From: Methylobacterium sp. W2 | GTDB lineage: Bacteria > Pseudomonadota > Alphaproteobacteria > Rhizobiales > Beijerinckiaceae | Length of the DNA: 64,000 nucleotides | Direction of reading: 5' to 3' | Assembly: GCF_020662345.1 (NCBI RefSeq) | Contig: NZ_VMOA01000006.1 | Span: 1-64,000 of the forward strand | Shown here: positions 35,436-43,760 of the stretch, piece by piece | Numbering within the stretch: position 1 is the first letter of the stretch | Layout of the letters: each line of letters begins with the position of its first letter | Translations under genes and position numbers: made by a program | The notes under the pieces: model-generated | The model's input: the letters and a program-made list of their open reading frames with translations, nothing else | The model's database searches: none | Told to the model about the DNA's origin: nothing

Positions 35436-36442
35436 GCCGTGCGCCTCGCCAGCAGGCCCGCCGCGCAGAGGAGAGCGAGCCCGGCCGGCCACGGCCAGAG
35501 GTCCTGGCGCAGGGGCACCGGGGGAGCCTTGGCACGGCCTCCTTCGATGGCGTCGATGGAATCGGCCATGGCGATGAGGTCGTCCGTGGTCTTCACCCGG
35601 AAGAAGGTACCGCCGGTGGAAGCCGAGATCTCGCGCAGGGTTTCGGCATCGACGACATCCTGCTCGCCGTCGGCATTGGACATGTCGCGGGGGCCGAGGG
35701 CGATGGTGTGGACCTTGACGCCGAGTTCCTTGGCCAAGGCCGCCACGTCGCGCGGCGTGGTCTGGCCGGCATTGTTGGCGCCGTCCGTCATCAGCACCAC
35801 CACCTTCGATGTCGCCTGCGGTGCGTCGGGCGCCTCGCCGGAGGTCGCCGGCACCAGCCGCTTGAGGGCGAGGCCGAGACCGTCGCCGATGCCGGTGGAG
35901 CGCCCGACCAATCCGATCGTCGCCTCGTCGAGGGCACGCGCCACGGTATGGGTGTCGAAGCTCGGGCTCGCGGCCACGTAGGATTCGTTGGCGAAGATCA
36001 CGAGGCCGATCCGGTCCCCGGCCCGGCGGCGGATGAAGTCGGTGCCCACCCGCTTCACGGCGGTGAGCCGCGTCACGGTCTCGCCGTCGATGGCGAAGTC
36101 CCGACGCTCCATGCTGCCGGACAGGTCCATCACCAGCATGATCTCACGGCCCGAGGCCGGAAGCGCGGTGGCGGGCAGGACGAGGCGGGGGCCGGCGAGA
36201 GTCGCCACCAGGGCGACCCACAGGGTCCAGATCAGGAGCGAGCGGCCGCGTCCGCGTGCCGCCACGCTGTCGCCGCGGCCCGTTCCCGCCACCAGGGAGG
36301 CGGGAACGCGCAGGGCGCCGCTCGATCCCATCCGCTCGGGCGGCAGCAGCCGGGCCGCGAGAAAGGGCAGCGGCAGGAGCAGCAGCGCCAGGGGCGCGGC
36401 GAGATCGAAGGCCGAGAGGAAGGCGGTGAACCAGGCTGGCAT
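35432..36442 (-). CDS. VWA-domain membrane protein (BatA-like)
   Basis: 336 residues. The N-terminal hydrophobic helices (about 12-32 and 68-90) precede a VWA domain with MIDAS IMLVMDLSGSMERRDF, the Thr region RSTGIGDGLGLALKRL and the Asp motif VVLMTDGANNAGQT. A C-terminal transmembrane helix follows (WPAGLALLCAAGLLARR). This is the classic BatA/MxaC-like layout. It lies four bases after the DUF4381 gene and overlaps the second VWA gene. Confidence 0.9.
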   Translation of the reverse strand: MPAWFTAFLSAFDLAAPLALLLLPLPFLAARLLPPERMGSSGALRVPASLVAGTGRGDSVAARGRGRSLLIWTLWVALVATLAGPRLVLPATALPASGREIMLVMDLSGSMERRDFAIDGETVTRLTAVKRVGTDFIRRRAGDRIGLVIFANESYVAASPSFDTHTVARALDEATIGLVGRSTGIGDGLGLALKRLVPATSGEAPDAPQATSKVVVLMTDGANNAGQTTPRDVAALAKELGVKVHTIALGPRDMSNADGEQDVVDAETLREISASTGGTFFRVKTTDDLIAMADSIDAIEGGRAKAPPVPLRQDLWPWPAGLALLCAAGLLARRTA

Positions 36443-36446
36443 CGGG

Positions 36447-36914
36447 TCAGGCCCTGATCCGCGCGAAGAGACGGCCGAGTTCGGAATCGATCGCCTCGAC
36501 GTCGGCCGGGGAGGAGCGCCGGTACAGGCCCTCCGTCACGACCCTGCCGGCGCCCTTGCTGAAGAGGTCCGTGGCGAAGAGGCGGTCGAGGGTGGCGGTC
36601 CAGTCTTTCCCGTGGGTCGAGGCGGCCTCGTCGCCGGCCAGCGTCCGGGTGAGGCGCCGCAGCAGGCGGGCCTGCGCGACGAGGCGCGCCTCCGGGGGAA
36701 GTGCCCGCGTCTCGGACAGAGCGCGCAGGGCCGAGGCCCGCACCGAGGCCCTCGACCGTGCCCGCATCAGCCTGACGAGGCCGACGAGGAGGGCCGCGAC
36801 GAAACCCAGCGCGATGGCCAGCACCACCTCGCCCTGCGCGCCGCTGGCCGCATCGGCCGGCAGGTGCAGGCCGCGCAGCTGGGCGAGATCGGTGGGGGAA
36901 GCGAGCGGGTTCAC
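36447..36914 (-). CDS. DUF4381-type membrane protein
   Basis: 155 residues. It starts LASPTDLAQLRGLHLPADAA, has one transmembrane helix (about residues 29-47, VVLAIALGFVAALLVGLVRL), then a cytoplasmic helical domain ending GRLFARIRA. This layout is typical of the DUF4381 proteins found between DUF58 and VWA genes in MoxR clusters. Gaps to both neighbours are three to four bases. Function unknown. Confidence 0.82.
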   Translation of the reverse strand: MNPLASPTDLAQLRGLHLPADAASGAQGEVVLAIALGFVAALLVGLVRLMRARSRASVRASALRALSETRALPPEARLVAQARLLRRLTRTLAGDEAASTHGKDWTATLDRLFATDLFSKGAGRVVTEGLYRRSSPADVEAIDSELGRLFARIRA

Positions 36915-36917
36915 GCG

Positions 36918-37850
36918 CTACAGCACCGCATCGAGGCGTTCCATCAGCGGGGCATAAGCTTCGGGGCCGGCCTCGGCGTCGAGGCGCAACCCCTCGATAC
37001 CGCGCCGTGCATAGGCGATGAGCCGGTCGTCGGGCGCGCCGTCCGCCATGGCGGCGGAGCGCCCGACCTGGACCGTGCCGCGCTGTCCGTCCGGCGTGGA
37101 GAACGGAAAGAACCCCGCCGGCTTCCGGCGCTCGAACGCGTCGCTGACGAGGACGAGGCGGATCGACAGGCGCTCGGCCAGAACGGTGAGGAGATGGTCG
37201 AACTCGGGCCCCGGTGCGTCGAGGGCGCTGCCGATGACGAGATGGCCGCCGGACGGAAGCAGACTCGCCGCCACCGTGAGGCTGCGGTCGAGGGGAGGGT
37301 CCATCCTGTCCGGGGCGGCGAGCGCCTGGGCGTGGGCCATGGCAAGGGCCCCCGTCACCGCCGTCATCGCCCGCTCGCCGCCGCCGGGACGGACCACCAC
37401 CGGCTCGCCGGAGGAGGCCGCCACGAGGCCGACCCGGCCGCTATCGCCGACGATGCGCCAGCCCAGCAGCACCAGGGCTTCGGCCGCCGCCACCGAGCGC
37501 AGGGCGCGGCGCGTGCCGAACAGCATGGAGGGGCGGAAATCCGCCAGCAGCACCACGGCGCGGTCGCGCTCGTCATGGTGGGTCCGGACGTGGAGGATGC
37601 CGGTGCGGGCGGTGGCGTTGCGGTCGATATGGCGGCGGTCGTCGCCCTCGGACCAGAGCCGCACGTCGTCGGGCTCCGAGCCGCGCCCGCGTCGCCGCGT
37701 GACGATGCCGCCGGGCAGTCCAGCCAGGGTGCGGGTGGCCGGGGAGACGCCCCGGCGGGCGAGGTGGCGCAGGCCCATCAGGGCCTCGCCCGAGAGATGG
37801 ATACTGGGGCCGTGCACGGAGCCCGTGGTCGGGCCGGGGGGAGACGCCAT
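36918..37850 (-). CDS. DUF58 protein
   Basis: 310 residues. It has the DUF58 pattern: an N-terminal RHLARRGVSPATRTLAG, then SEPDDVRLWSEGDDRRHIDRNATARTGILHVRTHHDERDRAVVLL and a VWA-like fold remnant (LLADFRPSMLFGTRRALRSV). DUF58 proteins are constant partners of MoxR ATPases (MxaS in the methanol oxidation cluster). The ATG lies 26 bases after the moxR stop; the frame stays open further upstream, but that part is antisense-like and not family sequence. Confidence 0.88.
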   Translation of the reverse strand: MASPPGPTTGSVHGPSIHLSGEALMGLRHLARRGVSPATRTLAGLPGGIVTRRRGRGSEPDDVRLWSEGDDRRHIDRNATARTGILHVRTHHDERDRAVVLLADFRPSMLFGTRRALRSVAAAEALVLLGWRIVGDSGRVGLVAASSGEPVVVRPGGGERAMTAVTGALAMAHAQALAAPDRMDPPLDRSLTVAASLLPSGGHLVIGSALDAPGPEFDHLLTVLAERLSIRLVLVSDAFERRKPAGFFPFSTPDGQRGTVQVGRSAAMADGAPDDRLIAYARRGIEGLRLDAEAGPEAYAPLMERLDAVL

Positions 37851-37876
37851 GGCTGTGCTACCCGACCATTCCGCCT

Positions 37877-38890
37877 TCAGAGCGCCCGGACCCGCTGGAC
37901 GAGGCCCTTGATGATGCCCCGTGCGGTCTGTCCCTCGGCGGCGGCGCGCCAGGTGAGACCGATCCGGTGCGCCAGGGCGTCGGCGGCGAGATCCGAGATA
38001 TCCTCCGGGATCACGTGGTCGCGGCCGCGCAGATAGGCTCGCGCCTTGCCGGCCAGCATGAGCGCCAGCGTCCCGCGCGGGGAGGCCGGATGCTCGATCG
38101 AGGCGCGGAGATCCGGGGCGGCCTTGTCGGTGCGGGTGCCGGCCACGAGCCGCACCAGATAGTCCTTGAGGGCCGACGAGACGTGGACGTTGAGGGCCGC
38201 CGCGCGCGCGGCGCGGATCTCCGCCACGGTGAGCTTCACCGCCATCGCCTCGGCATGGTGGTTCAACTCGCCCTCGACGAGGTCGAGGATGCGGCGCTCG
38301 GAGGCTTCGTCGGGCATCTCCACCACCACGTGGAGGAGGAAGCGGTCGAGCTGGGCTTCCGGCAGGGGGAAGGTGCCCGCATGCTCGATGGGGTTCTGGG
38401 TCGCCACGACCATGAACGGGTCGGGCAGCACATGGGTGTGTCCGGCGACGGTGATCTGGCCCTCGGCCATGGATTCGAGCAGCGCCGACTGGACCTTGGG
38501 CGGGGCGCGGTTCACCTCGTCGACAAGGATCAGCGAATGGAACAGCGGGCCGGGCAGGAACTCGAAGTCGCCGGCATCCTGGCGCCAGACGGTGGTGCCG
38601 GTGAGATCGGCCGGCATCAGGTCGGGCGTGCACTGGATGCGGGCGAAACTGCCGTCGAGCCCGTCCGACAGGCGCTTGACCGCACGGGTCTTGGCGAGGC
38701 CGGGCGCGCCCTCGATGAGGAGATGGCCACCGGTGAGAAGCCCGATGAGCAGGCGCTCCACCAGGGTCTCCGCGCCGATGAGCCCATGGCTCAGCCCATC
38801 GCGAAGGGCGAAGATGCGGGCGCGCAAGGCTTCGTCGGCGGCCTGCGGTGGCAGGGCGGCGGGACGCGTGGCCAATGTCGCATCACTCAT
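37877..38890 (-). CDS. MoxR-family AAA+ ATPase
   Basis: 337 residues. Walker A is LLIEGAPGLAKTRAVKRL, Walker B is SLILVDEVNRAPPKVQSALLE, sensor 1 is MVVATQNPIEHAGTFPLPEAQLDRFLL and the C-terminal lid begins near SPRGTLALMLAGKARAYLRGR. MoxR ATPases act as chaperones for VWA-domain proteins and their client enzymes. First gene of a seven-gene operon (MoxR, DUF58, DUF4381, VWA, VWA, TPR, BatD). No methanol dehydrogenase genes are beside it, so it should not be equated with mxaR. Confidence 0.93.
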   Translation of the reverse strand: MSDATLATRPAALPPQAADEALRARIFALRDGLSHGLIGAETLVERLLIGLLTGGHLLIEGAPGLAKTRAVKRLSDGLDGSFARIQCTPDLMPADLTGTTVWRQDAGDFEFLPGPLFHSLILVDEVNRAPPKVQSALLESMAEGQITVAGHTHVLPDPFMVVATQNPIEHAGTFPLPEAQLDRFLLHVVVEMPDEASERRILDLVEGELNHHAEAMAVKLTVAEIRAARAAALNVHVSSALKDYLVRLVAGTRTDKAAPDLRASIEHPASPRGTLALMLAGKARAYLRGRDHVIPEDISDLAADALAHRIGLTWRAAAEGQTARGIIKGLVQRVRAL

Positions 38891-39016
38891 GAGCGGGTCA
38901 TGATCGTGGCAGGGCCGGCGTACAGCACCATGCGCGTCTCCTCGGGCGGATTCTTAAGAGATCCCTATGTCGATCGGGTGTGCCTGCTGCGCAGCACCGG
39001 CGTCAATCCCGTGGGA

Positions 39017-39032
39017 CGTTTCCCGTGAAACA
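39017..39032. promoter_or_regulatory. parS: parS-like ParB-binding site
   Basis: CGTTTCCCGTGAAACA matches 14 of 16 bases of the universal parS TGTTTCACGTGAAACA; the differences are at positions 1 and 7. The core GTTTC/GAAAC arms are perfect. It is intergenic, upstream of moxR, and about 14 kb from the candidate origin, a normal distance for parS. No parAB genes are in the window. Confidence 0.65.
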
Positions 39033-39205
39033 CGAGGGTGAGATCGGGCAGAATGCCCGACCACCGGGATTTCATGAAGTCGAATGCATGCAGAGCGGAT
39101 TTCTCCGCCGGTCCAGGGATTTTCGGGCGGATTTCGGCGTTATGTCGCATCCCGTGCGACGTCGGTGGAAACCCGGGGCCGGCCTCCCGGTTTCCGTCCT
39201 CACCA

Positions 39206-39286
39206 AGTGTCTCTCACAAAACTCCCGCTGCACTGTCGTGCTCGAAGCGAGAGCCGACCGTGATCGGGAGTTTTGTGAGGCACGCT
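39206..39286. repeat. 80-bp palindromic repeat, copy 2
   Basis: The left arm (39206-39227) is identical to that of copy 1 at 31378. The right arm (39265-39286) differs from the perfect complement at two positions. The 37-base centre resembles the reverse complement of the copy 1 centre (shared GTCGTGCTC and CCGACCGT). It lies 23 bases before the hydrolase start. Confidence 0.85.
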
Positions 39287-39309
39287 AAGCGGGCAGACTG
39301 GAGCAGACC

Positions 39310-40212
39310 ATGAGCACGGACCTCTTCCCCGGCTTCAGCGCGGATTGGATCGACATCCCGGAGGGCCGGTTCTTCGCCCGCAGCGGCGGCCCGGAGGATG
39401 CGCCTCCCCTGATCCTGCTGCACGGTTTTCCGCAGACCCATGCCTGCTGGCACCGGATCGCGCCGGCTTTGGCCGAGACCCATCGCGTGGTCTGCCTCGA
39501 TCTGAAGGGATACGGCTGGTCGGAGGCACCTAAGGGCGACGCCCGCCACGACGTCTATTCCAAGCGCCGCATGGGGCGGGACGTGGTGGCGATCATGGAG
39601 CGTCTCGGCCATGTCCGCTTCGGTTTCGTGGGTCACGATCGCGGGGCGCGGGTGGGCTACCGCCTCGCCCTCGACGAGCCGGGCCGGATCGAGCGCCTCG
39701 CCCTCCTCGATATCCTGCCCACCCTCGTCCAGTGGGAGCGGATCGAAGCCGATCCCGACGTGTCGTCGCATTGGGCATCCCTGGCCCGGCCGGCCCCCGG
39801 TCCGGAGGAGGAGATCGGCCGCGATCCGGTCGCCTATTTCGAGGGCCTCCTCCGGCAATGGAGCAACGCCCGGAACCTCGACCCCTTCGCCCCGGAGGCC
39901 TTGCGCCTCTACCGCGACAACTGGACCGTGCCCGAGCGCATTCACGCCTTCTGCGAGGATTACCGGGCCGGTGCGACCCGCGACCGCGAGGCGGATCTCG
40001 ACGACCTCGCGGCGGGCAAGACCTTATCCTGCCGGACCCTGATCCTCACCGGGGACGGTTATCTCGACCATTCGCACGAGACCCCCCTGGCGGCCTGGCA
40101 GCGCACCTTCGCGCCGAAGGCCGAGGCCGTGGACATCACCTCCGGGCATTTCCTGGCGGAGGAGAACCCGGCCGAGACCCTGAAAGCCCTGCGGGCCTTT
40201 CTCGAGGGCTGA
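39310..40212 (+). CDS. haloacetate (fluoroacetate) dehalogenase-like alpha/beta hydrolase
   Basis: 300 residues. The elements of fluoroacetate dehalogenase are visible at nearly the same numbers as in the Rhodopseudomonas enzyme: nucleophile Asp110 in GHDRGARVGY, carboxylate-binding Arg111 and Arg114, Asp134 in LLDILP, halide-pocket His154-Trp155 (SSHWASLARPAP), Tyr218 in CEDYRAGA and base His280 in SGHFLAEE. The oxyanion loop is LLHGFPQTHACW. It should hydrolyse the carbon-halogen bond of haloacetates to glycolate in the cytosol. An epoxide hydrolase is the alternative, but the His-Trp-Tyr pocket argues for halide. Confidence 0.85.
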   Translation: MSTDLFPGFSADWIDIPEGRFFARSGGPEDAPPLILLHGFPQTHACWHRIAPALAETHRVVCLDLKGYGWSEAPKGDARHDVYSKRRMGRDVVAIMERLGHVRFGFVGHDRGARVGYRLALDEPGRIERLALLDILPTLVQWERIEADPDVSSHWASLARPAPGPEEEIGRDPVAYFEGLLRQWSNARNLDPFAPEALRLYRDNWTVPERIHAFCEDYRAGATRDREADLDDLAAGKTLSCRTLILTGDGYLDHSHETPLAAWQRTFAPKAEAVDITSGHFLAEENPAETLKALRAFLEG

Positions 40213-40260
40213 CGCGCGAAGCGTCACCGTTTCGTCATGGGCGGGCGACATGCAGCGCCC

Positions 40261-40977
40261 ATGACCGCGCTCCTCGCCTCGCCGCTCCCCGAATTCGTCA
40301 ATTCCGCCATCAGCCTCGTCGTCGCGTTCGTCCTCGGCACGATGATCGGGGCCGAGCGGCAATATCGCCAGCGCACGGCGGGCCTGCGCACCAACGTGCT
40401 GGTGGCGGTGGGCGCGGCGGCCTTCGTCGATCTCGGCATGCGCCTCGAAGGAACGCGCGGCGCGGTGAGCACGGTCGCCTACGTCATTTCGGGCGTCGGT
40501 TTCCTCGGGGCCGGCGTCATCATGAAGGAGGGCATGAACGTGCGCGGCCTCAACACCGCCGCCACCCTCTGGTGCTCGGCGGCGGTGGGGGCCTTCGCCG
40601 GGGCGGACTTCCCCCTGGAGGCCTGTTTCGTCACGGCGGCGGTCCTGTCCGGCAACACATTGCTGCGGCCCCTCGTCAACGCCATCAACCGCGTCCCCAT
40701 CGATGAGAGCCAGACCGAGGCCACCTACGAAGTGCAGATCACGGTGCAGGCCGAGCATGCCGGCCCCGCCCGCGACCTCCTCGTGGAGCGGCTCGAGGCG
40801 GCGCATTACCCGGTCGGCGGCACCGAGGTGGTGGAGCGCGGCGAGGAGACGGTGGAGGTGGTGGCGACCCTGGTGGCGACGGCGGTGGATTCCGCCGAAC
40901 TCGACGCGGTGGTGGCCGGGCTGGAGCGCGACGGGCGGATCAGCCATGCCACCTGGTCGGTCCAGACCGCCGATTGA
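40261..40977 (+). CDS. MgtC/SapB-family membrane protein
   Basis: 238 residues from MTALLASPLPEF; an upstream ATG at 40237 is less likely. The N-terminal MgtC domain has about five helices, with the conserved VLGTMIGAERQYRQRTAGLRTN, then GVGFLGAGVIMKEG and VRGLNTAATLWCSAAVGAFAG. The C-terminal part (about 155-238) is a soluble ACT-like domain. Some MgtC proteins help bacteria grow in low magnesium and inhibit the F1Fo ATPase; the role here is not known. Confidence 0.88.
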   Translation: MTALLASPLPEFVNSAISLVVAFVLGTMIGAERQYRQRTAGLRTNVLVAVGAAAFVDLGMRLEGTRGAVSTVAYVISGVGFLGAGVIMKEGMNVRGLNTAATLWCSAAVGAFAGADFPLEACFVTAAVLSGNTLLRPLVNAINRVPIDESQTEATYEVQITVQAEHAGPARDLLVERLEAAHYPVGGTEVVERGEETVEVVATLVATAVDSAELDAVVAGLERDGRISHATWSVQTAD

Positions 40978-41065
40978 GCGCATCCGCCGCCATTGTCGCC
41001 GTGAGGAAAAGACCAACCTAGACCGGTGAGGCCGGGCTCGCCCCCGGCGGCGGAGAGCCCTCATC

Positions 41066-41752
41066 ATGACCGGAACACGCAGGAACGCATTGATCGTCGG
41101 GGCCTCGCGGGGCCTGGGCCTCGGATTGGTGGAGACGTTCCTCCAGCGCGGCTGGGCCGTCACCGCCACGCAGCGCTCGCCCTCCGGCGGATTGGCGGCT
41201 TTAGCCTCCGATGCGCTCAGCATCGAGACCGCCGATATCGACGACGACGGGGCGGTAGCCGCCCTCCACGACCGGCTCGTCCACCAGCGCTACGACTTGA
41301 TCTTCGTGGTAGCCGGCGTGGCGACCCAGGCCCACGACCCGGCCCATCAGGTCCCGCGCGACGTCGCCGCGCAGGTCTATCTCACCAACGCCATCAGCCC
41401 GATCCGCTTCGCCGAACTGTTCCGCGACCGGCTGGCCGACAACGGCCTCATTGCCTTCATGAGCTCCGTCCTCGGCAGCGTCTCCCTCAACGACAGCGGC
41501 GGATGGGAGACCTACCGCGCGAGCAAGGCGGCGTTGAACACGCTGGCGATCAGCTTCGAGATCCGCCACCGCGACGAGGGGTTCGGCGTCGCTCTCCTCC
41601 ATCCCGGCTGGGTCCGCACGGAGATGGGCGGCGAGGATGCGGATGTCGACGTGGGAACGAGCGTCGCCGGTCTGGCCGACGTCATCGAGGGCCGCCTCGG
41701 CAAAACCGGCATCGCCTATCTCGACTATACCGGTGCGACCTTGGCCTGGTAG
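41066..41752 (+). CDS. short-chain dehydrogenase/reductase
   Basis: 228 residues. The cofactor motif is ALIVGASRGLGLGLVETFLQ. The catalytic Tyr-x-x-x-Lys is in WETYRASKAALNTLAI, with the Ser in AFMSSVLGS. After it comes HPGWVRTEMGG. It resembles the C-factor-like/sniffer group of SDRs acting on small carbonyls. Substrate unknown. It ends four bases from the convergent small gene. Confidence 0.85.
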   Translation: MTGTRRNALIVGASRGLGLGLVETFLQRGWAVTATQRSPSGGLAALASDALSIETADIDDDGAVAALHDRLVHQRYDLIFVVAGVATQAHDPAHQVPRDVAAQVYLTNAISPIRFAELFRDRLADNGLIAFMSSVLGSVSLNDSGGWETYRASKAALNTLAISFEIRHRDEGFGVALLHPGWVRTEMGGEDADVDVGTSVAGLADVIEGRLGKTGIAYLDYTGATLAW

Positions 41753-41756
41753 GCGC

Positions 41757-42089
41757 TCAGCGCCGTCCGTCGAGGGGGCGGCCGCGCCGTTCCACCACCA
41801 CCGGCGGGCGGGTGCGGCGCTCGACGATGACGGTGCGCGGCGCCCGGCTCGGGCTGCCGGCGGTGAGGATGCGCTCGGAGACCCGCTCGGGCTTCGGTTT
41901 CTCGGCAGCGAGCACGTGCGGGCGCATCTCGTCGAGGGGAAGTCCGATCAGGCCGGCGGCGATCTCGACCTGCTGTTCGAGATCGTCGGCGAGATCCTGC
42001 GCCGCGGCGATCGCCTCGGGGATCGTCGGCGGTTCGCGCCGGACACGGATCGGCGGCAGATCCTGGAAGGATTTCGGCGTCTTCTTCAC
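41757..42089 (-). CDS. hypothetical protein, C-terminal Arg/Val-rich
   Basis: 110 residues from a GTG (VKKTPKSFQDLPPIRVRRE); GGAG lies about 12 bases upstream. The frame is open to 42338, but the upstream part looks non-coding. The middle is helical (TIPEAIAAAQDLADDLEQQV), and the tail is basic and repetitive (RTVIVERRTRPPVVVERRGR). Possibly nucleic-acid-associated; no domain recognised. Start and reality are both moderately supported. Confidence 0.5.
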   Translation of the reverse strand: MKKTPKSFQDLPPIRVRREPPTIPEAIAAAQDLADDLEQQVEIAAGLIGLPLDEMRPHVLAAEKPKPERVSERILTAGSPSRAPRTVIVERRTRPPVVVERRGRPLDGRR

Positions 42090-42272
42090 GACTCGGCCCG
42101 CGCTCCACACCAACCGAGGATAGCGCGACGGCAGCGGGAGTGCATTGCACCATTTTGACGACACACCCACGCGTTCCGCGCATTCCGCCTCAGACCGCCG
42201 GATTTTCCCGCAGATACGGCGAGAGATGCCCTGTCTGCTTCCGCACGGGCGGCGGATTGCCCAGGGAACGAG

Positions 42273-42292
42273 CATATCGTCGTGTCGATATG
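42273..42292. repeat. small inverted repeat upstream of the NlpC/P60 gene
   Basis: CATATCG and CGATATG flank a six-base loop, about 80 bases before the NlpC/P60 start. The 280-base gap (42090-42370) between the two divergent genes otherwise shows nothing I recognise. It may be an operator. Confidence 0.25.
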
Positions 42293-42370
42293 TCGCATCC
42301 ATGAGGCGACGGCGAAGCTGTTCCGTGCGCCGTTGCATGCGGCCATGCTGCCGCCGATACTGGCCCGATC

Positions 42371-43282
42371 ATGTTTCCCATCACCGATCTCACCGATGCC
42401 AGGCTGGTCCCGGCCCGCCCCGATCTGGCCGACATCCGACTGCAGGGCCGTGTCGGGGCCGCCCGCTACGTCGCCGGGCGAAGCGGCCGCCTCGTCGCCG
42501 CCTCGGCCCCGTTGCGGCGCAGGCCGAGCCCGGATGCGGGGATCGAGACCGAGGCGGTGATGGGCGACCCCGTCACCCTCTACGACACGGGCGAGGGCTT
42601 CGCCTTCGTGCAGCTCGTGACCGACGGCTATGTCGGCTACCTGCCGGAGACCGCTCTCGCCCTGGAGACTCCGGCTCCGAGCCACCGGGTGACGGCCCTG
42701 CGCACGTTCCTCTATCCGGCCGCCAACATGAAGCGGCCGCCGCTGGGCCATGTGAGCCTCGGCGCCGGGCTCGGCATCACCGGGCGGGAGGGCGATTTCC
42801 TGCGCCTCGCCGACGATGCGCATGTCTTTCACGATGGTGCCTTTGCCGGCGGCGCCTACGTCTTCGCCGATCATTGCGCGCCTGCCGGCATCGTGGAGCC
42901 CGATCCTGCCGCCACCGCCGAGCGTCTCGTGGGGACGCCCTATCTTTGGGGCGGGCGCACCAGCCTCGGGCTCGATTGCTCGGGCCTCGTCCAGCTCTGC
43001 CTCGCCCTTGCGGGCATCCCGTCTCCCCGCGACGCGGACCAGCAGGAGGCGGCCCTCGGCACGGCGCTGCCCACGCGCCTCGACGGCTTGGCTCGGGGCG
43101 ACCTCGTGTTCTGGCGCGGCCATGTGGGGATGATGCTGGACGAGACCCGCCTCATCCACGCCAACGGCCACCACATGGCGGTGGCGGTGGAGCCCCTGGC
43201 GGTGGCGGTGGAGCGCATCGCCGAGAAGAGCTACGGCGCGGTGACGTCGATCCGGCGGATCACGCCTTCAGCCGGGTCTTGA
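42371..43282 (+). CDS. NlpC/P60 cell-wall peptidase with SH3 domains
   Basis: 303 residues. The N-terminal half holds two bacterial SH3-like modules (around ETEAVMGDPVTLYDTGEGFAF and PPLGHVSLGAGLGI). The C-terminal catalytic domain has the Cys in TSLGLDCSGLVQLCLA, His in GHVGMMLDETRLIHA and a further His in NGHHMAVAVE. It cleaves gamma-glutamyl-diaminopimelate-type bonds of peptidoglycan. No signal peptide is evident. Its 3' end overlaps the end of the convergent phosphatase gene by 23 bases. Confidence 0.88.
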   Translation: MFPITDLTDARLVPARPDLADIRLQGRVGAARYVAGRSGRLVAASAPLRRRPSPDAGIETEAVMGDPVTLYDTGEGFAFVQLVTDGYVGYLPETALALETPAPSHRVTALRTFLYPAANMKRPPLGHVSLGAGLGITGREGDFLRLADDAHVFHDGAFAGGAYVFADHCAPAGIVEPDPAATAERLVGTPYLWGGRTSLGLDCSGLVQLCLALAGIPSPRDADQQEAALGTALPTRLDGLARGDLVFWRGHVGMMLDETRLIHANGHHMAVAVEPLAVAVERIAEKSYGAVTSIRRITPSAGS

Positions 43283-43721
43283 TGCGGGTGATCAGCCCGT
43301 CCCTGACGTCGCGATAGGCGTCGAGGCGCTGCTCACGGGAGGCTTCCTGCATAAGCGTCGGGTCCGGTGTCGGCCAGTATTCCACATCGACGGCGTTGGT
43401 GCGGGTGACTTCCAGGGCCGCATGGTGAGCCTCGGGCGACAGGGTGATGATGAGGTCGAAGTTCAGTCCCTCCCATTCCTCCAGTTCGAGGAGGGTCCGG
43501 GGCCGGTGCTTCGAGGCGTTGATGCCGATCTCGTCGAGAGCCGCCACCATGAACGGGTCGGCCGGCTCGCCGGAGCGGACGCCCGCCGACTGGACATAGG
43601 TGGACTTGCCGAAATAGTGGCGCGCCACCGCCTCCGCCGCGAGGGACCGCACGGCGTTGAAGTTGCACATGAACAGCACCGACTGCACGCGCGTCTTCTT
43701 CGGGCCGGCCTCTTCCGCCAT
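43260..43721 (-). CDS. low-molecular-weight protein tyrosine phosphatase family protein
   Basis: 153 residues. The P-loop is VLFMCNFNAVRSLAAEAVA, a Cys-x5-Arg with Asn/Phe where typical LMW-PTPs have Gly/Asn. The general-acid Asp is in EYWPTPDPTLM. The family also contains arsenate reductases, but this position at the end of murA-DUF2948-hisD-UPF0262 is a conserved alphaproteobacterial order and gives no arsenic link. The 3' end overlaps the NlpC/P60 gene. Confidence 0.85.
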   Translation of the reverse strand: MAEEAGPKKTRVQSVLFMCNFNAVRSLAAEAVARHYFGKSTYVQSAGVRSGEPADPFMVAALDEIGINASKHRPRTLLELEEWEGLNFDLIITLSPEAHHAALEVTRTNAVDVEYWPTPDPTLMQEASREQRLDAYRDVRDGLITRIKTRLKA

Positions 43722-43760
43722 CCGGTGACTGCCTCGGGCTTCAAACGACGGGGAGGGCGC

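Noticed and set aside
36918-38633. 571-codon frame extending the DUF58 gene into moxR
   Set aside because: The extra part is antisense-free but out of frame with moxR and lacks family sequence. The ATG at 37850 fits DUF58 length and gene spacing.
32042-38890. Reading the MoxR operon as the methanol-oxidation mxa cluster
   Set aside because: mxaF, mxaI, mxaJ and mxaG are absent, and BatD/DUF4381-type partners fit the general MoxR/Bat type better.
43260-43721. Arsenate reductase (ArsC) and arsenic-resistance island
   Set aside because: No other ars genes are present, and the locus is the standard hisD-side order where this phosphatase is a fixed member.
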